From Dyadobacter jiangsuensis (GTDB lineage: Bacteria > Bacteroidota > Bacteroidia > Cytophagales > Spirosomataceae): a stretch of DNA of 64,000 nucleotides. The notes under the pieces are model-generated. The model worked only from the letters and a program-made list of their open reading frames with translations. It made no database searches and was not told where the DNA came from. The DNA lies in the NCBI RefSeq assembly GCF_003014695.1, contig NZ_PYAS01000008.1, positions 248,001-312,000 on the forward strand, read 5' to 3'. Of this stretch, positions 43,388-51,576 are shown one piece after another. A program made the translations under genes and the position numbers. Positions within the stretch are counted from its first letter, which is position 1. Each line of letters starts with the position of its first letter.

Positions 43388-44492
43388 GATTTCAACAAAA
43401 CGGTTGGTCAGGCTGGCGTGTATTCCCGGCCTGGCCTTTTTTGTATGCCTTTTCGCCTGCCACCCGGAGCGCACGAACCAATCGATTGACATTCAATGGA
43501 AGAACGAACAGGCCGTCGCAATCACTATTCCTGATGCATTTGCAGCAAATATTCCGGAAGATTCTATTTTTTCCCTGGTAACCGTCAGTATTGCGGGCCA
43601 ACAAAACCCGGTCGGCATCCTGGGCTTATTCGAGCAAAAAGAAAGCGGGCTGCTATTCACGCCGATGATTCCCTTCACGCGCGGTATGCATTACGATATA
43701 CGGGTACGCGGGACTCGCGTGGGAGACTTTGAAATACCTGAAAACAATGCGGCTAATGTGCCAAGTGTGACAGCCATTTATCCTTCGGCTGATACACTAC
43801 CTGAAAACCTGCTCAAAATCTACCTGCATTTTGACCAACCTATGCGCGAGGGGCTCTCGGGGAAATATGTCAAACTCATTAAAAACGAGCGCGATACCAT
43901 CGAAGGCGCATTCCTCGACCTGCAACCGGAACTCTGGAACCCGGAACGAACGGTGCTTACACTCTGGCTCGATCCCGGGCGGATCAAACGTGATTTACAG
44001 CCGAATAAGCGACTGGGCGCCCCGATGCAGCGCGGTACACATTACCGGATTTCCGTGTCGCAAACATGGGCTGACGTACGCGGACAGCATTTGGCCAAAT
44101 CCTTTCAAAAGAATTTTATTACCGTCGCAAAGGACTCGTTATCGCCGCAGCCTTCGCAATGGGCCTTGGTACCGCCCGTTTCCGGCACGAAGCAAGCATT
44201 GAAGATTGATTTCAAAGAGCCTCTGGATCACAGCCTGTTGCGGGAGGTTTTCACTATTCAAAACAGCGCCGGCGAGAAGGTTTCGGGTCAATGGCAACCA
44301 GGCAAAGCTGAAATGCAATGCAATTTTATCCCGGACGTAAACTGGAAGGCCGGTACGTATAAAGTCCTGATCGAGCCAAGGCTGGAAGATTTGGCAGGAA
44401 ATAACCTCGTGCGTCCGTTTGATAGGGATATTACAAAAAAGCCGGAGGCTGTGACCGGAGAAATTGCCTTGCTGCATTTCAACATTAGATAA
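43371..44492 (+). CDS. Lipoprotein of unknown function with Ig-like domains
   Basis: GTG-initiated 373-residue protein (no ATG is available near the start). The signal (KISTKRLVRLACIPGLAFFV, then CLFAC) ends in a lipobox LFAC, so the cysteine is probably lipidated. The mature part has beta-rich repeats like bacterial Ig-like domains (YDIRVRGTRVGDFEI, KIYLHFDQPMREGLS, ALKIDFKEPLDHSLL). The gene overlaps its neighbour by 17 nt and its last 8 nt overlap the convergent LytTR gene. Function unknown. Confidence 0.7.
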   Translation: MKGICKISTKRLVRLACIPGLAFFVCLFACHPERTNQSIDIQWKNEQAVAITIPDAFAANIPEDSIFSLVTVSIAGQQNPVGILGLFEQKESGLLFTPMIPFTRGMHYDIRVRGTRVGDFEIPENNAANVPSVTAIYPSADTLPENLLKIYLHFDQPMREGLSGKYVKLIKNERDTIEGAFLDLQPELWNPERTVLTLWLDPGRIKRDLQPNKRLGAPMQRGTHYRISVSQTWADVRGQHLAKSFQKNFITVAKDSLSPQPSQWALVPPVSGTKQALKIDFKEPLDHSLLREVFTIQNSAGEKVSGQWQPGKAEMQCNFIPDVNWKAGTYKVLIEPRLEDLAGNNLVRPFDRDITKKPEAVTGEIALLHFNIR

Positions 44493-45213
44493 CCTGGCGG
44501 TTCTTGTCCATTAACCTACGGTTTACCACCTGCTCTATCACCTGCTCGCGGTAGTTACGGCTGATGGGAATACGATGGGTTTGGATAAAAATCTCATTCC
44601 CGTCAATGCCTTCAATTTTGCCGATCGAGACAATGTAGGACTTATGAATGCGGATGAAATGCCGGCTGTCGAGATTTTGTTCGAGGTGTTTGAGATTAAG
44701 CAGTGTAATGTACTTGCCTTTGCCTGTATAAATCGTGACGTAGTTTTGCAGGCCTTCGATGTACAGGATATCGTCGAAGAAAATCTTCTCGTATTTGCTC
44801 CCGCATTTAATGAAAAAATAGTCCTCGTCGGCCTTCGACACCGCGGATTTCGTCAGCAACTTGTGATAATCCCGGGCTTTACCCGCCGATTTAAAGAACC
44901 GCTCAAAAGTGATAGGTTTAAGCAAGTAATCCATCACATTGAGTTGAAAACCTTCAAGTGCATAGCTTGGATAGGCCGTTGTGATAATGGCCATCGGCGG
45001 ATTCTGCACGATTTTCAGGAAATCGATGCCGCTCATTTTGGGCATTTGAATATCCAGGAAAATCAGATCCACCGGCTCCCGGTCCATCAGACTCATGAGC
45101 TCCACGGGATTTTCGCATACGCCGGTCAGTTTCAGGAAATCCACTTCCTTTACATAATCCGCCAACCCTTCCCGCGCCAACGGTTCATCATCGATTATCA
45201 CGCAGTTGATCAT
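44485..45213 (-). CDS. LytTR family response regulator
   Basis: A 242-residue regulator: receiver domain with DDEP at residues 8-11, phospho-acceptor D54 in FLDIQMPKMSG and Lys in YLLKPITF; LytTR domain from about residue 145 (FFIKCGSKYEKIFFDDILY, then HFIRIHKSYIVSIGKIEG). Its start codon directly abuts the stop of the kinase gene (no spacer), showing one transcript. The 3' end overlaps the convergent lipoprotein gene by 8 nt. Confidence 0.93.
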   Translation of the reverse strand: MINCVIIDDEPLAREGLADYVKEVDFLKLTGVCENPVELMSLMDREPVDLIFLDIQMPKMSGIDFLKIVQNPPMAIITTAYPSYALEGFQLNVMDYLLKPITFERFFKSAGKARDYHKLLTKSAVSKADEDYFFIKCGSKYEKIFFDDILYIEGLQNYVTIYTGKGKYITLLNLKHLEQNLDSRHFIRIHKSYIVSIGKIEGIDGNEIFIQTHRIPISRNYREQVIEQVVNRRLMDKNRQVI

Positions 45214-46374
45214 CTATCCAACCTGATTTAAAGACATTTGAGCTATTTCAGTCATGGCCAGCATTTCGAGCTCCACCTCAAAATGAACGATAAAACGGTC
45301 GGCATCGCGCCGGGTATCCAGTTTGTACTTTCCTGGATAGATCAGATCCAGCCGCCGTCGTACATTTTTCAAGCCGATGCCGCCATAATGAACCACTTCG
45401 GTATTTCCTTCTTCCGAAACACTGTTGCTGAGGTTGAATCTCAGCTCCATACGATCGAGCTGCAAATCACCGCGGATCCAGTTTGGCGCGCCCTGATGCC
45501 TTGAAACGTGCTTGAATGCATTTTCCATAAAAGTCATGAGAATGAACGGCGCAATGCCAGGCTCACCTTCGAACCGCTCCTGCGCCTTAAAAACCACTTC
45601 GAGACTATCGTTCTGCCGCAGCTTTTCCAGCTCAATAAAATTTTCAAGATAGGTTATTTCCTTGCTCAGCGGGATCTGATGGTCGTTGCATTCATACAAC
45701 TGGTGCCGCAACAGCTCCGAAAACTTCGCCAGCGATGCCGAAGCCATGTCGGGGTTTTTATGGATCAGGAAAAAAATCGAGTTGATACTGTTAAAAAGGA
45801 AATGTGGATTGAACTGGTATTTCAGAAAATTCAGTTCGGTTTCCAGCTTCTCCTTTTCCAGCATTTGTTGCCTCCGCTGCGTTTGGAGCCAGTTTTTGGC
45901 GAGCTTAATACTCATGGCAAATGTCATCGCAGCCACCGTTGACGACAGTGGCCCGCCGAGCATCATATGAAAGAACCCATAGTTTCCCGGCCCGAAAAAC
46001 GCTTCCACCGTCTTACCCGATGCCCACGCCACGATATAATACCCGGGGACGATGAGCGCAGCGGTGACCAGGATCGTCAACAATAATAATAAGAGAAATG
46101 GCACATATCTCCCCTTTTCCAGGTAGCGCGGAACGAGGAAATACAGATTGAAATACACTGCCAGCGCCTGCCATACCACGTAGAACAGAAACTTGATCAC
46201 CGCCGTCGTAAACAGTGCCTCCACCACCTTGACGGGGTTTCCCAGCGCCACCACCCACCAGATATAATGGTAGGCTATCCAGAAAGGAATGTGATAGAGC
46301 TTGTACCTGAAAAACCAATGCGCCCGGGCAGGCGGAGGAGCAAAATCCGGATCAGAAAGAGGCTGGACGATCAT
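45214..46374 (-). CDS. LytS-like sensor histidine kinase
   Basis: A 386-residue kinase with four membrane helices in the first ~165 residues (HYIWWVVALGNPVKV, YVPFLLLLLLTILVTAALIV), then a coiled-coil (LQTQRRQQMLEKEKLETEL) and His_kinase domain with FLKYQFNPHFLFNSINSIFF, ENAFKHVSR and GIGLKNVRRRLDLIYPGKY. It forms an operon with the abutting LytTR gene. Signal unknown. Confidence 0.93.
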   Translation of the reverse strand: MIVQPLSDPDFAPPPARAHWFFRYKLYHIPFWIAYHYIWWVVALGNPVKVVEALFTTAVIKFLFYVVWQALAVYFNLYFLVPRYLEKGRYVPFLLLLLLTILVTAALIVPGYYIVAWASGKTVEAFFGPGNYGFFHMMLGGPLSSTVAAMTFAMSIKLAKNWLQTQRRQQMLEKEKLETELNFLKYQFNPHFLFNSINSIFFLIHKNPDMASASLAKFSELLRHQLYECNDHQIPLSKEITYLENFIELEKLRQNDSLEVVFKAQERFEGEPGIAPFILMTFMENAFKHVSRHQGAPNWIRGDLQLDRMELRFNLSNSVSEEGNTEVVHYGGIGLKNVRRRLDLIYPGKYKLDTRRDADRFIVHFEVELEMLAMTEIAQMSLNQVG

Positions 46375-46484
46375 GCGGGCAACAGGCGATACAACCTACA
46401 ATTTACTGGAATAAGCGCGAAATAGGAACTGGCTGGATGAAACGGTAGAAATAGTTGATGAATTACCGGTGCCGATATACAACA

Positions 46485-46518
46485 AGACCTGGCGGATTCA
46501 TCTCGCTCCGCCAGGTCT
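46485..46518 (-). terminator. Hairpin downstream of the 78-aa gene
   Basis: A perfect 12-bp stem (AGACCTGGCGGA at 46485-46496 with TCCGCCAGGTCT at 46507-46518) and 10-nt loop lies 25 nt beyond the stop of the gene at 46543 on the minus strand, followed by a T-rich tail on that strand. Confidence 0.7.
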
Positions 46519-46542
46519 GTACTAAATGTTTTCGCTCTAAAT

Positions 46543-46779
46543 CTACGTCAATGTAACACCGCAGGGACATGCCGTGCTGGCCTTAGCACTGGTATTATAC
46601 TCCAATTTCAGCTTCTTACCTTTTTCATCCGCCTCTTCGAGGAGCTCGAAAGTGCGGCGTTCGCCAAGCATCAGAAGCGACTGGAAAAGAACGCCGGCAT
46701 ATTTACTTTCTTCGCTACCCGGGCCCTTTTCCTTGGCGAGATCATTGTAGTGTCCGAAAAGATCTTTTCCTTTTCCCAT
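46543..46779 (-). CDS. Small cytoplasmic protein (78 aa) with CPCG end, function unknown
   Basis: A 78-residue protein starting MGKGKDLFGHYNDLAKEKGP, with mostly helical charged composition (LLMLGERRTFELLEEADEKG) and a C-terminal CPCGVTLT. The two nearby cysteines (CPC) are unusual for such a small protein and might bind metal, which is conjecture. A longer in-frame stretch upstream is ruled out since it runs through a repeat and lacks homology. A 12-bp hairpin after it acts as a terminator. I do not recognise a family. Confidence 0.55.
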   Translation of the reverse strand: MGKGKDLFGHYNDLAKEKGPGSEESKYAGVLFQSLLMLGERRTFELLEEADEKGKKLKLEYNTSAKASTACPCGVTLT

Positions 46780-46920
46780 GATTGTATGTTTTGCTTTGAA
46801 TTTCAGAATCCTGGTTTCAGCGCAGGAAATCGCGCCGAATTTCTCTTTTGCCAATTTAGAAAAATAATCATAAAAAATCTCAAAAAATGCATGCCAATGT
46901 GGGGCGACTTGCGCCGCCTT

Positions 46921-47045
46921 GACCGCAGACCATGGACCGCCGACCGCCGTTTTGTTGATTGAAGGCTGTATTTTGTTGTTTGTGTGGAGTAGTTCCCTAA
47001 GCACATAGACCATTCCGCGGTCGGCGGTCAGCGGTCGGCCGCCAA
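46921..47045. repeat. Inverted array of GACCGCC-type heptamers
   Basis: Left side (46921-46948): four 7-nt units GACCGCA, GACCATG, GACCGCC, GACCGCC. Right side (about 47015-47045): the inverse type, GCGGTCG and GCGGTCA. A 66-nt unrelated spacer separates the arms, so it can form a stem-loop. The right arm runs into the coding end of the START-domain gene and supplies its last codons and stop. Confidence 0.75.
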
Positions 47046-47660
47046 TGTCCGCTTCCGCTCCGCCAACACCTTCCGCATATTCTGAAAGGTTTCGATGGGC
47101 GCACGGTAGGCGAACATATTGACAACATGGGCGGGAATATGCCCTCCCGGATCGACTTGCAGCGTATACTCGACCCGTACCCTCGCATGAGGCAACGGGT
47201 GCAGCACCCATCGGTTTATGGAAGTGCTGATGCGCACAACGCCCTCCCGCACGGGCATGATACCCGGTACTGCCGGTGCTTCAATGGTAACGATGGGGCT
47301 GTTTTCACTTTTTACCACCCTCAAATGTGTCACGAAGTCCCGATTATCCAGCGGCCAGGGCAAGCTTACCTCCGTGTGGTACAGCAGCTCGCTATCTGAA
47401 ACTCTTCTGATCAACTTGCACGATTTGGTATGGCATACCCATCGCTCGGCTGCGTTGACGTCCAGCAGCAATGCAATTATCTCATCAACACCCGCATCCA
47501 GTATACATTCTGCCTTCATGGCCTTGACCTTTGAGTCGGGTACTGTTCTGGCATACACTTTTACCCCGTCACGTACAGCCACACGCTTCCATTCAGCCTG
47601 TGCGAACACGACCGTAACGTTCAGTAAAAGAGCCATTAAAACCAGCATCGAGCACCTCAT
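47028..47660 (-). CDS. Exported START-domain protein
   Basis: A 210-residue protein with an N-terminal signal (RCSMLVLMALLLNVTVVFAQ) and a START (SRPBCC) lipid-binding-type fold: VKVYARTVPDSKVKAMKAEC, then VCHTKSCKLIRRVSDSELLY, then LPWPLDNRDFVTHLRV and FAYRAPIETFQNMRKVL. Predicted to bind a hydrophobic ligand in the periplasm. Its last residues (LAADR) and stop codon lie inside the heptamer repeat at 46921-47045, so the C-terminus may have been extended or reset by the repeat. Confidence 0.88.
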   Translation of the reverse strand: MRCSMLVLMALLLNVTVVFAQAEWKRVAVRDGVKVYARTVPDSKVKAMKAECILDAGVDEIIALLLDVNAAERWVCHTKSCKLIRRVSDSELLYHTEVSLPWPLDNRDFVTHLRVVKSENSPIVTIEAPAVPGIMPVREGVVRISTSINRWVLHPLPHARVRVEYTLQVDPGGHIPAHVVNMFAYRAPIETFQNMRKVLAERKRTLAADR

Positions 47661-47863
47661 AACGGTGCAAAATTCTCATTTCAATGACCATCAACGAAGC
47701 CCATTCCGCCCCTGACGCCGGAAAGCATGTTTCAACTGACAGAATGCATGTTTGAACTGATGAAAGTTCGTTGCTGCCGCTGGATCATTGGATTGAGGCC
47801 AAGCAAATCTCAACGAATATTATTGAGCATGGAATTCGGCGGTGTGCTGCAAATACTAGTCGA

Positions 47864-47888
47864 AAAAGTTGGCAACTTACCAACTTTT
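47864..47888 (+). promoter_or_regulatory. Palindromic element upstream of higBA, possible operator
   Basis: AAAAGTTGG at 47864-47872 and CCAACTTTT at 47880-47888 form an exact 9-bp inverted repeat with a 7-nt spacer, followed by T-rich sequence. It lies about 60 nt before the toxin start and could be the HigA-binding operator overlapping the promoter, which is usual for autoregulated toxin-antitoxin operons. A terminator is an alternative. Confidence 0.5.
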
Positions 47889-47946
47889 ATTTTTCTTTGT
47901 AACACTAATCACGGAGGGTGCAGCTTCGAACAAACATAGCTGCATC

Positions 47947-48240
47947 ATGAGAATTATCCGCGAACTGTTATTGACCCGCTTCGTGCAAAAACATGCCGAT
48001 TCGCGTAAAAGCGTAGGTGTTTGGATTCAGGCAGTCGAGACGGCCGAATGGAAAAAGAATTCGGACGTATTGTTTGATTTTCCGACTGCAAAACTGATTA
48101 GAGGGAATAGAGCCAGGTTTAAGATAGTAGGAAACAAATATCGCTTGATTGTCGAGATCGACTATAAGGAATCGATCGTTGAAGTACGATTCGTGGGAAC
48201 ACATTCAGAGTATGATCATATTAACGCAGAAACAATCTGA
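47947..48240 (+). CDS. higB: HigB-like type II toxin
   Basis: A 97-residue protein with the HigB toxin fold: [20 protein letters not shown], then [37 protein letters not shown] and [17 protein letters not shown]. HigB toxins are RelE-like mRNA interferases that cut translated mRNAs. The antitoxin gene starts 3 nt downstream, and the toxin-first order is the normal hig layout. ATG 47947 is selected because it begins the toxin domain; the frame is open upstream through the palindrome. Confidence 0.9.
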   Translation: MRIIRELLLTRFVQKHADSRKSVGVWIQAVETAEWKKNSDVLFDFPTAKLIRGNRARFKIVGNKYRLIVEIDYKESIVEVRFVGTHSEYDHINAETI

Positions 48241-48243
48241 ACA

Positions 48244-48624
48244 ATGGAAAAGGCACAATGGTATTTGATTGAAAACGAGGAAGAATACGAGAAAGCGCTG
48301 AGTCGCTATGATGAGGTAAAATATTCGGCGAAAGGATCTAGGGAGCATAAAGAAAAAATGCTTCTCGTTCACCTAATCAGCGAATACGAGAAAAGCTTCC
48401 GCATTGACGTCGAAGTCGATCCGGTTGAGGTTATTAAAATTAGAATGGAAGATTTCGGCTACAAACCAGCCGACCTGGCTCAGGTATATGGCGACAAAGG
48501 GACTGTGAGTAAAGTTTTAAATTACAAACAGGCCCTCTCACTGTCGATGATCCGGAAATTCAGTCAATTGCTACGCATTCCTGTCGAATTGTTGATCCGG
48601 GAATATGCTTTGAAAGGTGCCTAA
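48244..48624 (+). CDS. higA: HigA-like antitoxin with helix-turn-helix
   Basis: A 126-residue antitoxin with an N-terminal helical toxin-binding segment (ENEEEYEKALSRYDEVKYSA) and a C-terminal XRE-type DNA-binding domain (IRMEDFGYKPADLAQVYGDK, then GTVSKVLNYKQALSLSMIRK). This longer HigA subtype is common in Bacteroidota. It should neutralise the toxin and repress the operon, probably at the palindrome at 47864-47888. Confidence 0.9.
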   Translation: MEKAQWYLIENEEEYEKALSRYDEVKYSAKGSREHKEKMLLVHLISEYEKSFRIDVEVDPVEVIKIRMEDFGYKPADLAQVYGDKGTVSKVLNYKQALSLSMIRKFSQLLRIPVELLIREYALKGA

Positions 48625-48687
48625 GAGCACCTTCTTTAAACAATCGAAGCCGACACCTCGTACATATTCCCCGGAAGCGCCCAAACG

Positions 48688-49659
48688 CTAATCCCAACGA
48701 TCGAGTCCTAGTAATTTTCGGCCCAGTTCGCTTAATTCTGCCGTTTGATAGCGCGTTTGCTCCCAATTTCTTGGGTCGCCGGGAAAGGCGTATCCTTGCG
48801 GTGCCTCCCTTTCCCGCCAGGAGCGGATCCGCCATTGCCGCAATGCCTCATCGTCTTCCTGAGCCGGCATCATGGCAATGTATTGCGCGAGGCGGACTTT
48901 GTCTTTGCTGCGGTTGGCGCGGATGCCATGCGGCTGGGAGCTATTGAAAATCAGCAGGTCACCTGCATTCATCTTTACTTTCACAATCTCAAAACCTGTT
49001 ACATCCGGCTGGAAATGGTTCCGGTCCTCGGGCTGCGTCAGTTTCCAGGTATCATAGGTCCTGAATAGCTCGGGCACACATTGAAACCCGCCCATATTTT
49101 CGTCGTCCTGATCGGCCAGGGCCAATACTCCTTGCACATTCTGTGGTTTCGTTTCCGGATCGTAATCCCAGTGAATGAAACCTTTGTATTCAAATCCGGG
49201 GCGGAGCGGCAGGTTCAGATTGGCACGGTCGATGGTTACCCATAGCTTTTCGGTACCCCAAATGTCGGCAAATGCCTCGTGCACCTTCGGGTACTGCCGG
49301 TTATCCCACAGATATTGATGGTTATACACCTCTACCATTCCCGTATTAGTGAGTTCTTTCATTTTCATCTCGGCCCGCGGAGGCGCATACCAGGTTTCCG
49401 GATCGTTCGGATCCTTTTCTTCAAACTCCCAGAGAAAATCCGCCAGCCTCTTCACCTGCTCTTTCGGGACCGCGTCCTTGATCACGATATAGCCATTGGT
49501 TACCCAAAAATCCCAATCCTCCTCGCTCAGTAGCCGAAGCGGTTTGCCGTTGCTCCTGTCATTAAGCCGCACATTACTTGACTTTGCAGTGGAAGGGTTT
49601 CCGGGAATATCCGTGTGCGCATTGGCGGGTGCCATGGTAGCCATTGTTCTCGTCTCCAT
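48688..49659 (-). CDS. Phytanoyl-CoA dioxygenase family protein
   Basis: A 323-residue member of the PhyH family of Fe(II)/2-oxoglutarate oxygenases. The metal site is visible as H-x-D in GFIHWDYDPE and a distal His plus 2-oxoglutarate-binding Arg in SSQPHGIRANRSKDK. The N-terminus (METRTMATMAPANAHTD) is low-complexity, so the start may be the second Met. The substrate is unknown. It has no signal peptide and no obvious pathway partner nearby. Confidence 0.85.
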   Translation of the reverse strand: METRTMATMAPANAHTDIPGNPSTAKSSNVRLNDRSNGKPLRLLSEEDWDFWVTNGYIVIKDAVPKEQVKRLADFLWEFEEKDPNDPETWYAPPRAEMKMKELTNTGMVEVYNHQYLWDNRQYPKVHEAFADIWGTEKLWVTIDRANLNLPLRPGFEYKGFIHWDYDPETKPQNVQGVLALADQDDENMGGFQCVPELFRTYDTWKLTQPEDRNHFQPDVTGFEIVKVKMNAGDLLIFNSSQPHGIRANRSKDKVRLAQYIAMMPAQEDDEALRQWRIRSWREREAPQGYAFPGDPRNWEQTRYQTAELSELGRKLLGLDRWD

Positions 49660-49815
49660 ATCAATAATATTTTTTCATGATTGAATAAAACAAAATTAAC
49701 ACCGCAGCATCCGTCCGGCTACCGCTACAATTACCTACTTTTGCTCTGCATTGACAAAATATACTCTCCGTAATACAAACGCCGGCAAACCAGGAGCAAT
49801 TAAGGTCTGATTACG

Positions 49816-50658
49816 ATGAAAATCATTCGAGAAAATATCCAGCCCGATCAGGGAAGTTCTTTCAAAATCCTCCTCACACCGGGCCTGAACGACACCTTTC
49901 TCTGGCACCTTCATCCCGAATATGAAATCGTGTATGTCGAAGGCTCGGGCGGGACGCGCCACGTGGGCGCGCATACATCTGTGTACGAGGGTAGCGACCT
50001 GGTTTTCATCGGCCCGAATATCCCCCACCTCAACTTCGATTACGGCGTGCGCACCCAATGCGAGCAGGTGATCATACAAATGCGGGAGGATTTTCTCGGG
50101 AAAGAATTCCTGCTTGCGCCCGAGTTGCACAGCATCCGGAAGCTGTTCGAGCAGTCGCATCATGGCTTGTCATTCTCCGGCGAAACCAAACGTGTGGTGG
50201 GGCAAAAACTGAAACAAATGCCGGCGCTGCCTCCCTTCGAACAACTAATGGCTCTTCTGGGCATTCTGAAAACCATGGCGGAGTCAACCGAAACCATCGT
50301 ACTGAACCCCAAACCGATCGGCAGCAAATCTCTTCATAAAGAGCAGCTGCGGATGCAACAGGTTTATGCCTATGTCGAAGCCCACTTCGACCGCACACCT
50401 GATGTGAATGAAATTGCTGCGGCTGTCAACCTGACAACACCTGCATTCTGCCGTTTTTTCAAAACGAATGCACGCATGACTTTCACCGATTTCGTGAACC
50501 AGTACCGGATCAATCAGGCCAAGAATCTCTTGCTCCAAGACCGCTCAGTTTCAGAAACATGCTTCGCTGTCGGGTTCGAAAGCCTATCCTATTTCAATAA
50601 AATTTTCAGGAAAATTGTTGGTGAAAACCCGTCAGAGTTCAAGAAACGGCATTTGTAG
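49816..50658 (+). CDS. AraC family transcriptional regulator
   Basis: A 280-residue protein with an N-terminal cupin-type sensor (LWHLHPEYEIVYVEGSGGTR, then VGAHTSVYEGSDLVFIGPNI) and a C-terminal AraC double helix-turn-helix at about residues 180-280 (VNEIAAAVNLTTPAFCRFFK, then VSETCFAVGFESLSYFNKIF). It is divergent from the PhyH gene (156 nt apart), so it may regulate it; the cupin suggests a small-molecule ligand. Confidence 0.92.
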   Translation: MKIIRENIQPDQGSSFKILLTPGLNDTFLWHLHPEYEIVYVEGSGGTRHVGAHTSVYEGSDLVFIGPNIPHLNFDYGVRTQCEQVIIQMREDFLGKEFLLAPELHSIRKLFEQSHHGLSFSGETKRVVGQKLKQMPALPPFEQLMALLGILKTMAESTETIVLNPKPIGSKSLHKEQLRMQQVYAYVEAHFDRTPDVNEIAAAVNLTTPAFCRFFKTNARMTFTDFVNQYRINQAKNLLLQDRSVSETCFAVGFESLSYFNKIFRKIVGENPSEFKKRHL

Positions 50659-50763
50659 TGAAATTAATGATATTTTTAAAATCAATTGTTTGATATTTAA
50701 AATATCTTTCCTATTTTTACCAGTGAAATTTTTATCGCAAAAATTTTATTACACTTCATCATC

Positions 50764-51411
50764 ATGAAATCTATTCACTTCAACAACAACGATTTGAGTA
50801 CGATCAGGAACATCCGGGAGCATCTCTACGAGTACCTCCTGGTTTTTTCCTGTGATCCGGTAACCGAAGCCGCGATCGGAAGCGTCAAGCAGTATTTTCA
50901 AAGGGCTTATGGCTGTGAACAAGCAGCTAATCTCCGCCCTCACCTGACACTTTTCAACTGCATTATCCATGAAAACAAACTCGAACGGGTCATTCAGGGG
51001 TTTGAAAAGGTGGCGCGGCACATTACACCATTCCGCATCGAGCTGAATGGTTTTAATAAATACGAAGGCGGCACCTTTTATGTAGACCTGGAAGAAGGCT
51101 CTTCACAGCGGGTCAACGGGTTAGTCAAAACACTTAAAAACGAGACGGTTGACCACCTTTCCAAATGGGCTTCCGGCGAATTCCGGTTTTGCACCGACCC
51201 GCACGTTACCGTCGCCCGTAAAATGACGCCCTTGCAGGTAAACAGCGCGTCGAAAGAATGGATGTACAAAAAATTCCGTTCGTCGTTCCGTGTTACCGAA
51301 ATGATCCTGCTGAAACGATCGCTAGTCAGCGGTTCCAAATGCAGGGAGGTCGCACGGATGCCGTTGCTGGGACTACCGGATCAGGCATTTGTGCAGGCGA
51401 AGTTGTTTTGA
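50764..51411 (+). CDS. 2H phosphoesterase / 2'-5' RNA ligase-like protein
   Basis: A 215-residue protein with the two HxT motifs of the 2H phosphoesterase superfamily: H60-L-T62 in RPHLTLF and H147-V-T149 in DPHVTVA, about 87 residues apart. Members hydrolyse cyclic phosphodiesters or act on RNA ends; the substrate cannot be told here. It starts about 105 nt after the AraC gene and has A+T-rich sequence in front (50660-50763). Confidence 0.8.
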   Translation: MKSIHFNNNDLSTIRNIREHLYEYLLVFSCDPVTEAAIGSVKQYFQRAYGCEQAANLRPHLTLFNCIIHENKLERVIQGFEKVARHITPFRIELNGFNKYEGGTFYVDLEEGSSQRVNGLVKTLKNETVDHLSKWASGEFRFCTDPHVTVARKMTPLQVNSASKEWMYKKFRSSFRVTEMILLKRSLVSGSKCREVARMPLLGLPDQAFVQAKLF

Positions 51412-51576
51412 TTAAGGTAAGACGTATAGGGATATCCGACTAACAAAATGGTGAGAGACGGCTTTTGAGGTCGGCCTGACGTGGTTATTTTGTATCTTCG
51501 GCTATCGGGCTGCGGCAATTCGTAGGAGTTTGTGCTCTTCGATGCACCGGGAGCTTAAAATTCCTAACCACGTTTT

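Noticed and set aside
46780-47211. A long N-terminal extension of the 78-residue gene
   Set aside because: The extension is the shadow of the START-domain gene and repeat, and has no plausible start before MGKGKD.
47727-47939. A 70-codon frame before higB
   Set aside because: It overlaps the palindromic upstream element and shows no domain; the HigB start at 47947 is clear.
48688-49659. A biosynthetic gene cluster around the PhyH dioxygenase and AraC regulator
   Set aside because: No further tailoring or core biosynthetic genes are present nearby.
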